From: CAYMFD01 sp964389475
Lineage (GTDB): Bacteria > Bacteroidota > Bacteroidia > Chitinophagales > Saprospiraceae
Reading direction: 5' to 3'
Length of the DNA stretch: 64,000 nt
Assembly: GCA_964389475.1 (NCBI GenBank)
Contig: CAYMFD010000005.1
Span: 1-64,000, forward strand
Shown here: piece by piece, positions 34,213-43,904 of the stretch
Layout: each line of letters begins with the position of its first letter
How positions within the stretch are numbered: position 1 is the stretch's first letter
Notes under the pieces: generated by a model
Database searches by the model: none
What the model saw: only the letters and a program-made list of their open reading frames with translations
Told to the model about the DNA's origin: nothing
Position numbers and translations under genes: made by a program

Positions 34213-35763
34213 CTAGTAACCTGGGTTCTGCTCTAGAGCACTGTTATTGCTTATTTCGATCGCTGGCAGTGGTAATAGATAATCACGGGCTGCATCAAAG
34301 TTTTGAGTACCTAGTTGCTCAGTCTCAAAGCCATTAGGGCCGAATACTTCGTTACCTAAATCTCTACGTACGATATCGTACCATCTCTTCTGCTCAAATG
34401 CCAGCTCTAACCTTCGCTCCTCCAGTACGTCAGCTATTGTTGCTCCGCTGATATCCGCCGGTGCGGTACTAGGAGTTCCTGATCCATTGCCATTTCTAGC
34501 TCTTTCGCGGACTCGGTTGATCCAGCCATCAGCTTCATTGCCTCTGCCTATTTCGATAGCAGCCTCTGCTGCAATCAATAGTACCTCAGCGTAGCGCATC
34601 AATGAATAGTTAGAATCAGAATCTCTTCCAGATGTATTAGCAATAGGCGTATCGCCTGCCATGGCTGTATACTTAGAGATGTGCGGACGGTTAGCATTAC
34701 GTCCATCTAGGCTAGAAAACTGTGTAAATGGTATCACATTACCCGCATTATCAACAGCTTCTGCATCGAAGTTCACCTCTTTTCTGTAGTCATTATCGTC
34801 CCATGTATCATAAACTGCTTGAGCAGGTACCATTACAGACCAGCCGCCAGTAGCGTAGTAGGTCGCTTGTCCGAAGAATCCAGTAAAGGCTGCTAGGTAA
34901 TCTCTAGATTCGTCACCTACATTAGTAGCAACGAAGTCTATCATGAAGAGCGGCTCTTTAGAAAAATCAGAATTGACGCCGTGAAAAATATTTCTATAGT
35001 CAGGCTCTAGACCTAGGTCATACTGACCTTCTTTGGAAATTACATCTGTCGCTTCATCATATGCAGCTTGATACTCTCCTCTAGTGAGGTATACACTTGC
35101 GAGGTAAGCACTGGCAGCCGCCTTGCTAGGAATAGCTCTACTGGCAGTAACGTCTTGTAGTGTTGACTTTGCAAATTCTAAATCAGCAATGATACCTTCA
35201 TAGACATCTGCAACAGATGTCCTAGGAGCTACCGATGCATCACCAGTTAGTGTCGTCTCGTCTAGGTAAGGTATATCACCGAAAAGACGGACTAAGTGAT
35301 AGTATGCAAATGCTCTGATAAATCGAGCTCGTCCTTGCATTTCTGACACTACTGCTGGATCTGCGTCTTCTAGAAACTCTAGTTCTCTAAGCGTCTCATT
35401 AGCACCTCTTACCATCTGGTACAGACGTGGCCAAAAGCTTCGCTCAGGGTTTGAGATATTTAAAATCAAACCATTATCTGGAGACACGGTGAACTGATCA
35501 TGCTCAATCCTAATAGCGGCCGTACCAGGATTTCCGATATCTACCATATCTGATCTTAACATCAGTGTCAGACCTAGTGCTCGGGACAAAAAGGCTCTTG
35601 CCGTAAGGTGGCCATAAGCACCGTTTAGGGTAGTTTCTACAGTTTCTAAGTCAACTGTTCTCTCGTCAGGATTTAACTGACTGACTGCATTCTCTTCTAG
35701 GTCTGAACATCCGTAGATAGTAAGTCCTAGAACGAATACTATTAAAAACTTTAAGTAATTCAT
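34213..35763 (-). CDS. SusD/RagB family glycan-binding lipoprotein
   Basis: Outer-membrane lipoprotein of 516 residues that caps the adjacent SusC channel and captures glycan, here probably alginate oligomers. The lipidated Cys is residue 19 (TIYGC). The N-terminal SusD-like part carries ARFIRAFAYYHLVRLFGDIPY, a hallmark TPR-like helix (about residues 143-163). The C-terminal part has YSLMRYAEVLLIAAEA, INRVRERA, LEERRLELAFEQKRWYDIVRR and a final LLPLPAIEISNNSALEQNPGY-type ending (last 22 residues). It starts 24 bases after the SusC stop and is the second gene of the pair. Confidence 0.95.
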   Translation of the reverse strand: MNYLKFLIVFVLGLTIYGCSDLEENAVSQLNPDERTVDLETVETTLNGAYGHLTARAFLSRALGLTLMLRSDMVDIGNPGTAAIRIEHDQFTVSPDNGLILNISNPERSFWPRLYQMVRGANETLRELEFLEDADPAVVSEMQGRARFIRAFAYYHLVRLFGDIPYLDETTLTGDASVAPRTSVADVYEGIIADLEFAKSTLQDVTASRAIPSKAAASAYLASVYLTRGEYQAAYDEATDVISKEGQYDLGLEPDYRNIFHGVNSDFSKEPLFMIDFVATNVGDESRDYLAAFTGFFGQATYYATGGWSVMVPAQAVYDTWDDNDYRKEVNFDAEAVDNAGNVIPFTQFSSLDGRNANRPHISKYTAMAGDTPIANTSGRDSDSNYSLMRYAEVLLIAAEAAIEIGRGNEADGWINRVRERARNGNGSGTPSTAPADISGATIADVLEERRLELAFEQKRWYDIVRRDLGNEVFGPNGFETEQLGTQNFDAARDYLLPLPAIEISNNSALEQNPGY

Positions 35764-35787
35764 CTTTCTAGTTGTTTTTAAAATTAG

Positions 35788-38700
35788 TTAGAACTTCAAA
35801 TTAGCACCAAAAGTGATTGATCTGATATTCGGATAGTTTCCGTAATCATGACCTATAACGACATTGTCATCACCTCTGCTCTCGCCACCACTACCGAAGT
35901 AGCTCACCTCTGGATCAAGTCCTGAATAGTTGGTAAACGTGAGCAAGTTTTGAGCACTGAGCGAGAACCTTACCGAACTAAATCCTAGCTTCTGGATGCC
36001 TTTAGTCGGTACCGAATACCCTATTGCAATGTTCTTGAGTCTCAAGTAGCTACCGTCCTCTACGAAACGAGAAGATAACTCTCGACCTCTGATTGCAGCG
36101 CGAGGGATATTAGTGTCCGTATTTTCTGGCGTCCAAGAATTCAATAGATCTGTCAATGCGTTACTATCACCGTTATACAGCTGTACGGCTGTTAGGTTGT
36201 AAATATCGCCCCCTACAGCACCTTGAAAAAACACATTTAAGTCAAAATTCTTGTAAGAGAAGTCATTTGTAATACCAAATGTGAAATCTGGGTTGGGATC
36301 ACCGATGATCTGGCGGTCGTTATTGTCGATCAGGCCATTAAAGTTACCCTCTGCATCAGGTAAGTCTGTAAATAGTGGTTCCCCAGGAATAGGGTTACCG
36401 TCTCCATCAAATGAAACGCCTTGTAAGGCAGTTCCCGCTGGGATGTCTCCACCTTGATACACACCTTGATAATCTAGTCCCCACAATAGCCCGATAGGCT
36501 CACCTTCTCTGAGCAGGAAGGTATTACCACCTGCAAAGTAACCCGGAGTACCGCTACCTAGTATCTCATTACCTCCTGAGAGTTCTACTACGCGGCTTCT
36601 GTTAGCTGCAAAATTTAGATTAGTCGTCCAGCTAAAGTCCTTCTTGTAAATATTGTTAGATGTCAGCGAGAGCTCGATTCCTCTATTATTGATCGAACCA
36701 ATGTTCTTAAGTACATCAAGGTCAGTTGTTCCTAGATAGAAGTTAGATGCTCTATCAATAGCTAGTAGATCTTCTGTGTCTATATTATAGACGTCTGCAG
36801 ATAGAGATATTTTATTTTCGAAGAGCCCTACGTCTAGACCCACATTAGCCTGGTAAGAAGTCTCCCATCTCAGATCAGGGTTTGCCTCACGGGCAAGATC
36901 TACACCGAAAGAACCACCGACCTCCGTAGGAGGCTGTACGCGGAATGTCGCCAGCGACTCATAAGGTCCGATAGCTTGGTTACCTGTAAGTCCATAACTA
37001 GCTCTTAGCTTAAGGTTTGATATAGTCTCGTTGTCTAGTAGGAAGTCTTCTCGTGAAATTTTCCAACCTACAGCAACAGAAGGGAATATTGCATACTTAT
37101 TATTAGCTGCAAAGTTAGATGCACCATCACGTCGCACTGTAGCAGTTACTAGGTACTTGTCTTCCCAGTCAAAGTTAACACGTCCGAAGACTGACTCAAT
37201 CTCAGATTCTGAAAAACGTGAGTCAACAGTACGTTGATCAATCTGTCCAGCCTCTAGGTTGTAGAATAAGAATGCATCTGTCAGTAATTCTCTAGCACCT
37301 GCTTCAAATGCTTCTGTCGTATTTCGCTGGTAGGAGTGTCCTGCTAGTAGTGTCAAGTTACCCTTACTTACTGGCACCGTATACGTTAGGAAATTCTCAT
37401 TAAGTACGTTTGTTCTTCTTATGTTCTCTAAGAATGCACCACCCTGACTAAGAACAAAAGTCTGTGGTTTAAAGTAGCCTTGCGTGCTATTTTGCGTACG
37501 TAGACCTACAGACGTCTTAAAGGTTAGACCCTCTAGTATCTTATACTCGGCGTATAGGTTTTGTCTTGAATTGTCGACTTTGGTCTGGTTAGTAATTTGA
37601 GTAGCAACCGCCCAAGGATTTTCAATATCGTCACCTACAGTATTTTGAGAGAAGTTACCGTCTGCGTTAAATCTGCCTACATCAGGAGCAAACCTGATAG
37701 CAAGACCCACAACATCATCACCTCCACCATTGACAGATCCGACAGGGTCAGCACCTGTTGACTGCGTAGATACACCGTTTTGTTGACTGCGGCTACTTAT
37801 GCTGTTTAGGCCTATGCGTAAGCGATCATTTACCTGTGCATCAACGTTGGCTAAGAACTGAAACCTATCGAAGTTAGAATTGATGATAATACCCTCTTGG
37901 TTAAAGTATGTACCAGATACGTAGTAGTTTACGCTTTCACTACCACCAGCTACTGAGAACTGATGATTCTGAGTACTACCTCCACGATAGATTTCTTCTT
38001 GCCAGTCGGTGTTTTCTGTACCCTGCGCATAAGGAAGGTCTCCTGCATTAGCTCTGATCATATTTTGATACTGAGCGAATCCGTTAGCATCTAGTAAATC
38101 AAGTCTATTAGTAGTCTCCTGCGTAGAGTAGTTAGTATTGAGCTCAAGGGTAACCTTTCCTTGCTTACCTTTTTTGGTAGTAACAAGGATTACACCTCCC
38201 GAACCTCTAGAACCGTATATCGCAGTTGCTGAGGCATCTTTAAGGATCTCCATAGATGCGATATCATTTTGTTGTGGAAATGCTGCCCCGACAAAACCAT
38301 CGACTACTACCAGAGGATCACTACTGGCATTAAGTGAGGAGCTACCTCTTACTCTGATAGAGATGTCAGCACCGGGCTCACCACCGTTCTGAGTCTGTAC
38401 AGCTACACCGGCTGCCCTACCCTGCAGGGCCTGGCCAGCATTTAATACAGGAAAAGCCTGTATCTCTTCTGCTTTGACAGAGGACACACTACCGGTAACA
38501 TCACTCTTCTTGACACTACCATAGCCTACTATGACTACCTCGTCTAGCTGAGCTGCGTCTACTTGCATGGCTATGTCGATGCTCGATTGTGCATTTACAG
38601 GGACCATCTGTGTTTTAAATCCTAGGTACGATATCTCCAAAACAGCGTCTGGGGCAGTCTCAAGGCTAAAACTACCATCGATATCTGTAATAGTACCGGC

Positions 38701-38877
38701 GCTTGTGCCTTCCACATTAACAGATACTCCGATCAGGGGCTGACCGTTGGCGTCAGTTACCTGCCCATTAACTACGGATTGGGCTTGTACACTCATTCCG
38801 ATTAATAGTAAAAACATAGTCAAGAGGCTCACCACCCTGGTGATTCGACCCTTAAGACCTTTCGATAAGTAAATCAT
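35788..38877 (-). CDS. SusC/RagA family TonB-linked outer-membrane importer
   Basis: Outer-membrane beta-barrel of 1029 residues that imports oligosaccharides using TonB energy. After a signal peptide ending SVQAQ come a carboxypeptidase-like N-terminal domain (GQPLIGVSVNVEGTSAGTITD) and the SusC signature before the plug, VVIGYGSVKKSDVTGSVSSV in the form EVVIVGYG. The plug has GRAAGVAVQTQNGGEPGADISIR, DASATAIYGSRGSGGVILVTTKKG. The barrel follows, ending in a strand with a terminal Phe. An operator and a 550-base leader lie upstream. With SusD and the PL7 lyase this makes an alginate-type utilisation locus. Confidence 0.96.
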   Translation of the reverse strand: MIYLSKGLKGRITRVVSLLTMFLLLIGMSVQAQSVVNGQVTDANGQPLIGVSVNVEGTSAGTITDIDGSFSLETAPDAVLEISYLGFKTQMVPVNAQSSIDIAMQVDAAQLDEVVIVGYGSVKKSDVTGSVSSVKAEEIQAFPVLNAGQALQGRAAGVAVQTQNGGEPGADISIRVRGSSSLNASSDPLVVVDGFVGAAFPQQNDIASMEILKDASATAIYGSRGSGGVILVTTKKGKQGKVTLELNTNYSTQETTNRLDLLDANGFAQYQNMIRANAGDLPYAQGTENTDWQEEIYRGGSTQNHQFSVAGGSESVNYYVSGTYFNQEGIIINSNFDRFQFLANVDAQVNDRLRIGLNSISSRSQQNGVSTQSTGADPVGSVNGGGDDVVGLAIRFAPDVGRFNADGNFSQNTVGDDIENPWAVATQITNQTKVDNSRQNLYAEYKILEGLTFKTSVGLRTQNSTQGYFKPQTFVLSQGGAFLENIRRTNVLNENFLTYTVPVSKGNLTLLAGHSYQRNTTEAFEAGARELLTDAFLFYNLEAGQIDQRTVDSRFSESEIESVFGRVNFDWEDKYLVTATVRRDGASNFAANNKYAIFPSVAVGWKISREDFLLDNETISNLKLRASYGLTGNQAIGPYESLATFRVQPPTEVGGSFGVDLAREANPDLRWETSYQANVGLDVGLFENKISLSADVYNIDTEDLLAIDRASNFYLGTTDLDVLKNIGSINNRGIELSLTSNNIYKKDFSWTTNLNFAANRSRVVELSGGNEILGSGTPGYFAGGNTFLLREGEPIGLLWGLDYQGVYQGGDIPAGTALQGVSFDGDGNPIPGEPLFTDLPDAEGNFNGLIDNNDRQIIGDPNPDFTFGITNDFSYKNFDLNVFFQGAVGGDIYNLTAVQLYNGDSNALTDLLNSWTPENTDTNIPRAAIRGRELSSRFVEDGSYLRLKNIAIGYSVPTKGIQKLGFSSVRFSLSAQNLLTFTNYSGLDPEVSYFGSGGESRGDDNVVIGHDYGNYPNIRSITFGANLKF

Positions 38878-39427
38878 AAATATTGGTTGTGTGTAAAATA
38901 TTGAACGTGTGTGTAATAGGTTTCTTTAGGCCACAGCATAATACCGCTGCGCAGTGATGCGCAGAAGATTTGAAGCTATACTTGTGCCCAGTGCTCTTAG
39001 ATTAGGTGATAAGAATACTCAACGTTAGGTTATAGGTTGCCGATAGTCGCCTTAGTGAAGAGATGGTATAAAATGTACTATTAATGCTGCCCGTTGTCTA
39101 CTACACTTCTTAGCTGATAGCGGGCTTGTAAAACGGCATTTCTAATTGGTCCACCAATTTATGACAGTATGTTTTACTAACCAAATTATTTTGCTTAGTT
39201 TTTTCTCAGTTGATATTTTATTTCATCAATCGACTTGACTTCGGTGGTTAATTCCGAGCCTGTAAAGCGTATGGTTTGTGCTTTGAGCGAGAATATTGGC
39301 CTTACCTAGAGACGTAAGAACACGACCAAATTAACTGCTGAGTCTCCCCAACTAATACTACTATAATACGGCTAGGAACTTTTATGAGATGGTAGCTTGC
39401 GGAGACAGGAGGCTTGCCAGAATTGCA
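38878..39427. other. Long leader/promoter region of susCD
   Basis: 550 bases without a plausible gene. It contains the operator at 39144-39159, and a further CTAACCAAATT half-site at about 39176-39186. The 265 bases between operator and the susC start may be an untranslated leader. I see no strong hairpin typical of a terminator for the beta-helix gene at its right end. Confidence 0.45.
39144..39159. promoter_or_regulatory. Predicted GntR operator upstream of susC
   Basis: AATTGGTCCACCAATT is a perfect inverted repeat of 7 bases around CC. It lies 267 bases upstream of the susC start. The following TTATG and a CAAAT about 25 bases on are shared with the site before the regulator gene. Confidence 0.75.
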
Positions 39428-41611
39428 CTATTTAAGTAATAGCTTGATCCTTGTAAGGGTTTCCTCTCCCCTCTTGATGCGCAGGATGTATACACCGCCG
39501 GGCAGGTTCTGCTGGATGCCTCGGTGCTCTGTACCGACGATCGTAAATGCATCAACCAGTCTGCCTGACAGGTCGTACACCTCAGCAGTATAGAGGCTAT
39601 CGTCTATAAGCTCAATGACGAGGTCTTGAGCATAGGTGGGACTAGGATAGGCCCTTATCTCAAGATTGGCTTGCTCTTCTTCTTCCTCTTCTATAAGTGG
39701 TGGTTCGCCACCCATGATGGGTATCCGAGTAGAGCTCGTATAGCCGTCATTATCTGTAGCTATAGCCTGTAGATAGTGGACCGTGTGAGATAGTTGCTGG
39801 ATGGTCGTCGCTAGATCAGAAAAGACAAATGGAGCTTGATCATCCGTAGCTAGTGGCTCACCATTGATCAAGAGTCTCACAGAACGGACCGTACCATCAG
39901 GATCTGTGGCCATTACTTCGATATCGCTAGGCTGCCAAGTAGAAACATCGATAGACTCTGAGGGATCAGCGAAGGCTACATCAGGCGCTGCTCCGCTATA
40001 GCCACCTTGAGCAAAGTCCCCTTGTCCAGCCCAGTCAGCAAGCACATCATATATCTGTCCATTTTTCTGCTGTGCGATTACTACATTATCTACAGCATCG
40101 CTACCTAGGCGGTCTTCTAGTTGTTGCAGATATAGGCTTCTAGGCTGGACATGACTGCCCCAACTATCGTAGTAACCCTCACCATTAGGGGTGCCGCCAG
40201 TACAGCCTACACCCCAGTTCATGCCTCCTAGAGGGCTATCTACTCTGAACTCTCCTGCGTAGGAGTCGATATTCCAAAACATGGTCTGAGCACCTGACCA
40301 ACCATGACCAGAACCTGAGTTACCTCGGTTCCATACTCGGGTAGACCCGCAGCGTATATTGTCAAACAAGGTACCAGTAGCCCACCTGTGATGTGGACCC
40401 ACGTCTGACCTAGCATCTTCGGCAAGGCCATCTAGAAACACATTGGGACCCGTTACTCTTGATCCTGTGACGAAGTCGTGTCGGCCACTTTTCGTATAGC
40501 ACCGTTGTATGAGATTGCCTATCCCTTTTTGTATAGCAAACGAGTACCTACGGCCACCCGACACTTGGGATTTAGGCTCTATGTATGCGCAGTCTTGGAC
40601 GGTGATGTAGTTGGCGTCGTCTATGTTGACAGTACTGTACGCTAGATACTGACCAGTCACTTCTCTTACCCAGCAGTTTTCTGCATCTCTCAGCCTTATA
40701 GCTGTCCAGGCATGATCTTCGTCCGTGTTTCTAGTATAAAATGATTGCACTCTTAGATTCTCAACACCGCATCTATTAATACGTCTCGTAGACTGGACTT
40801 TGAGTATCTCACCGCCACCATACTGCTCTTCGATGACATCGACGACAGGTATATCTACCGATATTGTTTCACCAGCTATTGCGGTAATGGTCCGTTCGTG
40901 ATCTAGCGTATACCCACTCGTCGTCCATCCATTGCAGCCAGACTTACCTTGGCATAACGTCTCTTGATCCATGCCTAGCTCGTTGATCCATGCCTCATTG
41001 GGAGTTCTTCTGATTACAATCTGGTCACCTACTGCGTATGCTGATGCATCCGCCACCTGGAACGACGATGATCCTACCGCCAGATACGGTGTGGTGATCG
41101 CTTGTTGCGTCTGTGCATCTAGGGATATGTCATCACCGCCTAGGATGGTTATGACGTTGTGTTCGACCCTGCGATTAGCATGTAATACGGTACCATTAAG
41201 TCCCTGGCCCTCTCCTCTGAGGACTACCCCTGACGCTTGGATGAGGAGCAAGGTCTCTATGCTGTAGTGACCGGCTTTGAGTAGTACCACTCCTCTGAAC
41301 CCTCGCTCATCGACTGGCAAGGCCTCAACCAAGTCTATGGCAGCTTGTATGCGCTGGGTATCGTCTCCTGGTTCTGGAGCTACGGTCACCTGGACCGGCA
41401 TGTCTGTAGGTAAGGCCACGCCACCACCCATGTATCCCGCATAGGAGAAGTCAGGAATAACGTTTTCCAGATTGGTCTGGCCCGTCATAGCAAATGGCTC
41501 ATATACAAGCTGACCTTGGTCTAGATAGACAAGCTGTGTAGTGTCCTGACCGCAGATTAGCTGTAAGCTTATCAGTATCCATGTTATTGCTGTTTGCAGT
41601 AATTGCTTCAT
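39428..41611 (-). CDS. Secreted beta-helix protein with T9SS domain
   Basis: A 727-residue protein with a signal peptide (residues 1-22, ending ICGQ). Residues about 75-480 look like a right-handed parallel beta-helix of the pectate-lyase fold. It opens with GDDTQRIQAAIDLVEALP and GVVLLKAGHYSIE, then short Asn/Val repeats such as CGVENLRVQSFY, CWVREVTGQYLAYSTVNI and YITVQDCAYIEP. An Ig-like segment (about 555-640, VMATDPDGTVRSVRLLINGE) and a T9SS sorting domain with an acidic EEEEEE linker end the chain. Its place between the PKD lipoprotein and susC suggests action on the same glycan, but I cannot assign a lyase or hydrolase family. It is a candidate new enzyme. Confidence 0.75.
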   Translation of the reverse strand: MKQLLQTAITWILISLQLICGQDTTQLVYLDQGQLVYEPFAMTGQTNLENVIPDFSYAGYMGGGVALPTDMPVQVTVAPEPGDDTQRIQAAIDLVEALPVDERGFRGVVLLKAGHYSIETLLLIQASGVVLRGEGQGLNGTVLHANRRVEHNVITILGGDDISLDAQTQQAITTPYLAVGSSSFQVADASAYAVGDQIVIRRTPNEAWINELGMDQETLCQGKSGCNGWTTSGYTLDHERTITAIAGETISVDIPVVDVIEEQYGGGEILKVQSTRRINRCGVENLRVQSFYTRNTDEDHAWTAIRLRDAENCWVREVTGQYLAYSTVNIDDANYITVQDCAYIEPKSQVSGGRRYSFAIQKGIGNLIQRCYTKSGRHDFVTGSRVTGPNVFLDGLAEDARSDVGPHHRWATGTLFDNIRCGSTRVWNRGNSGSGHGWSGAQTMFWNIDSYAGEFRVDSPLGGMNWGVGCTGGTPNGEGYYDSWGSHVQPRSLYLQQLEDRLGSDAVDNVVIAQQKNGQIYDVLADWAGQGDFAQGGYSGAAPDVAFADPSESIDVSTWQPSDIEVMATDPDGTVRSVRLLINGEPLATDDQAPFVFSDLATTIQQLSHTVHYLQAIATDNDGYTSSTRIPIMGGEPPLIEEEEEEQANLEIRAYPSPTYAQDLVIELIDDSLYTAEVYDLSGRLVDAFTIVGTEHRGIQQNLPGGVYILRIKRGEETLTRIKLLLK

Positions 41612-41739
41612 AGGTCAGCGAGAAGAGTCGTTTACCGAGTAAAATAACCTTAGCGCAGAGGGACCAAGACCTAGCGGAGGGCGGTAAGGCCTTTTCCTGC
41701 GACGTGGCCTAAAGTTACAAAGGCTTTTAATACAAAGAA

Positions 41740-41767
41740 AGAGGAGCATCAATTAAGATACTCCTCT
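41740..41767 (-). terminator. Terminator after the PKD lipoprotein gene
   Basis: AGAGGAG and CTCCTCT form a stem extended by TATC/GATG, with a 6-base loop followed by TTCTTT on the minus strand, 50 bases after the stop. It would separate the PKD lipoprotein transcript from the beta-helix gene. Confidence 0.7.
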
Positions 41768-41816
41768 ATTCACTTAAGCTTCAATATGTAAGCTAGATAC
41801 TACTCTAGTTTATAAT

Positions 41817-42869
41817 TTAGTCATCTTGACCTACTGTTGCTTCTGAACTATTCGGGTGGTAAGGAGAGTCAAGATTTACATCAGGATGTAGGTCTTGGCC
41901 AGCAGTCCAGCCCTGGAAATTATCTTCGAACATGATAGTCTCAGTACCTGAGTCAGACGAGTAAATCACGATATCATCAACTTGGAATACACCTTCACTC
42001 GTATTTGAGTTAGAGTTGTACTTCCACTGCCATGTGTGAGCACCGTCCTTAGTAGCCTCTAGGTGTCCTGGCACATCACCGTCACCACCATTAGTTGTAC
42101 TCACTGCATCAGTGATTACCGTCTGGCCACCCATAGATACACTAAAGGTAGGAGGTGTGCTTCCGTCTGCTGACTTTGCCCAGCTTACTTCTACGTCTAC
42201 CCACTCGTCAGTTACACCTTCTGGGAAGTTTGCAGCAGCAACAGCGTCATCCGATGCACCTTCTCTAAACTCGTGCGGTGCATTGTCCTTGATTCTTACC
42301 TCAACGATAGCATCATCGCCACTAGTAGAAGTACCAGAAATACTGATAAACCCATCAGCAGCATCAGCAAAAACTCTGTAGCGGAATGTCGCTCTACCTG
42401 TTCCGATTGAATCCATTGCGATTCTTAGCTCGCCCGTGTCATCATCAGAAAGGTCAGCAATTACAGCATATCTATTCTTAGGAGCTGTTACTTCTATTGT
42501 TTCAGAGAATGTACCAGTCTCGCCATCTGCAGCTGTTACTGTTAGCGTCACTTCGTAAGTACCCTCTGCTGAGAATGTATAAGTAGGGCTAGCCTCTGTA
42601 GAAGCACCATCGCCACCAAAGTCCCAGGAAGAATCGAAACTTGTGTCAGTGATACCATTAACGACAGAGTTATTAGTAAAGCTATAAACGAGTGAGTTGT
42701 CAGCATCTACCTGTGAGGAGAAGTTAGCAACTACACTAGATGGGTCTGGGTCATTCATCATCATGCCATCGTCATCATCATCACCACAAGAGGTAACTAC
42801 GACAAGAGACATAAATAAGCACATCATCATGATGAAGTTCTTATTTAAGTTAGTAATCATGCTTTTCAT
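41817..42869 (-). CDS. PKD-domain surface lipoprotein, putative glycan-binding
   Basis: A 350-residue predicted lipoprotein: lipidated Cys28 in VVVTSC, followed by an Asp-rich stretch (GDDDDDG) of the kind that can act as a lipoprotein export signal in Bacteroidota. A PKD domain covers about residues 45-130 (SSWDFGGDGASTEASPTYTF, GTYEVTLTV). The C-terminal part (about 131-350) is beta-rich with FRYRVFADAADGFISISG and TWQWKYNSNSNTSEGVFQVDDIVIY, resembling a lectin-like sandwich. PKD lipoproteins occur next to susCD in alginate loci of marine Bacteroidota, where they are thought to bind glycan at the surface. No operator was found directly upstream, so it may be read from the regulator's promoter. 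Confidence 0.8.
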   Translation of the reverse strand: MKSMITNLNKNFIMMMCLFMSLVVVTSCGDDDDDGMMMNDPDPSSVVANFSSQVDADNSLVYSFTNNSVVNGITDTSFDSSWDFGGDGASTEASPTYTFSAEGTYEVTLTVTAADGETGTFSETIEVTAPKNRYAVIADLSDDDTGELRIAMDSIGTGRATFRYRVFADAADGFISISGTSTSGDDAIVEVRIKDNAPHEFREGASDDAVAAANFPEGVTDEWVDVEVSWAKSADGSTPPTFSVSMGGQTVITDAVSTTNGGDGDVPGHLEATKDGAHTWQWKYNSNSNTSEGVFQVDDIVIYSSDSGTETIMFEDNFQGWTAGQDLHPDVNLDSPYHPNSSEATVGQDD

Positions 42870-42970
42870 AAATGTTGTTGTTAAAATAAAATGATAGTTA
42901 AAAAACGATTAGTAAAATTATGTTCTTAGTTATACGATTCGTTGTTACAGATGCCAGGCCTACTAATATG

Positions 42971-43699
42971 CTAGCCTGTCCTAGCGAGTAGTAGGTCAGT
43001 GCCGTCTACATACTCTATAATGTCACTGAGGTGTTCCTGTATGAGACTGCCTGCTGCTTCGGCGTTCCCTTCCCTTATGTAGAGTAAAAGTTGTTCGTGT
43101 TGCTGTACCGCTAGTTCTGATCGGCCGCCACCGCATACATTATGCGATTTGAAGTAGGCCATGATGTCAGGAGTAATAATCAGCATCAACGACTTTAGTA
43201 CGGAGTTTTTACCGGCCTCAGCAATTTTTAAATGAAAGAGTAGATCTTCCTCTACCGTCGATTCACCACTCTTAACCTTTAGTCTATGTGCTTCGAGAGC
43301 ACTCTCTAGTTCTATGAGATCTTGCGGTGTTCTGTGTATAGCCGCAAGCATGGCCGCATTAGACTCTAGTATTACTCTGGTTTCTACGAGGGATTTAAAG
43401 TCGTTTTGGTGCAGGTTGAGCATATCAGTTATAAGCCCGGTCAATGCCGGTAGGCCTAAACCGGCAACTACCGTCCCACTTTGAGGGTAGGTTTTCAGTA
43501 TGCCATAAAACTCTAACTTTCTTAAAGCGCCTCTGAGATGTGTGCGGCTCACGCCTAGCTGTTCTGAGAATGCTCGCTCGGAGGGCAGGCGATCGCCAGG
43601 ATTTAACTGTCCAGACTCTATCAGTTCCTTGATCTGCCCTATTACTTTATCCGTAGTAGAACTAGTTTTCACCTGAGACAAATGGTCTAATGACAGCAT
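42971..43699 (-). CDS. FadR-subfamily GntR transcriptional regulator
   Basis: A 242-residue DNA-binding regulator. A winged helix at about residues 18-80 contains the GntR signature (LNPGDRLPSERAFSEQLGVS, RTHLRGALRKLEFYGI, SGTVV). An all-helical FCD effector domain covers about 95-235, with conserved metal/ligand residues in ESNAAML, DLLFHLKIAEA and QQHEQLLLYI. By analogy with uronate-responsive relatives (ExuR/UxuR) the ligand could be an alginate breakdown product, which is inference. An operator-like palindrome lies 45 bases before its start, suggesting autoregulation, and matching sites precede susC and the lyase gene. Confidence 0.9.
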   Translation of the reverse strand: MLSLDHLSQVKTSSTTDKVIGQIKELIESGQLNPGDRLPSERAFSEQLGVSRTHLRGALRKLEFYGILKTYPQSGTVVAGLGLPALTGLITDMLNLHQNDFKSLVETRVILESNAAMLAAIHRTPQDLIELESALEAHRLKVKSGESTVEEDLLFHLKIAEAGKNSVLKSLMLIITPDIMAYFKSHNVCGGGRSELAVQQHEQLLLYIREGNAEAAGSLIQEHLSDIIEYVDGTDLLLARTG

Positions 43700-43743
43700 A
43701 CTCTATTATAGTAGATACGCTTAGCGCATCGAGATTCATTCTT

Positions 43744-43759
43744 AATTGGGTGACCAATT
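43744..43759. promoter_or_regulatory. Predicted GntR operator, autoregulatory
   Basis: AATTGGGTGACCAATT is palindromic except for one position. It is 45 bases upstream of the regulator's start. Both this site and the susC site continue TTATG on the right and keep TGTT and CAAAT at about the same distances, so conservation exceeds the core palindrome. Confidence 0.7.
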
Positions 43760-43904
43760 TATGCCTAAGTCTGTTAGTCTCCAAATATTGAGACTTTTTT
43801 GTTTCTTTTTTCCATACTATGATTTATCTGAGCATGGATCTAGCATGTAATGTTCTGAGGTTTCTACTTGGATTGTCGCCCGGACTTGTAGAAAGAGGCC
43901 AAAC

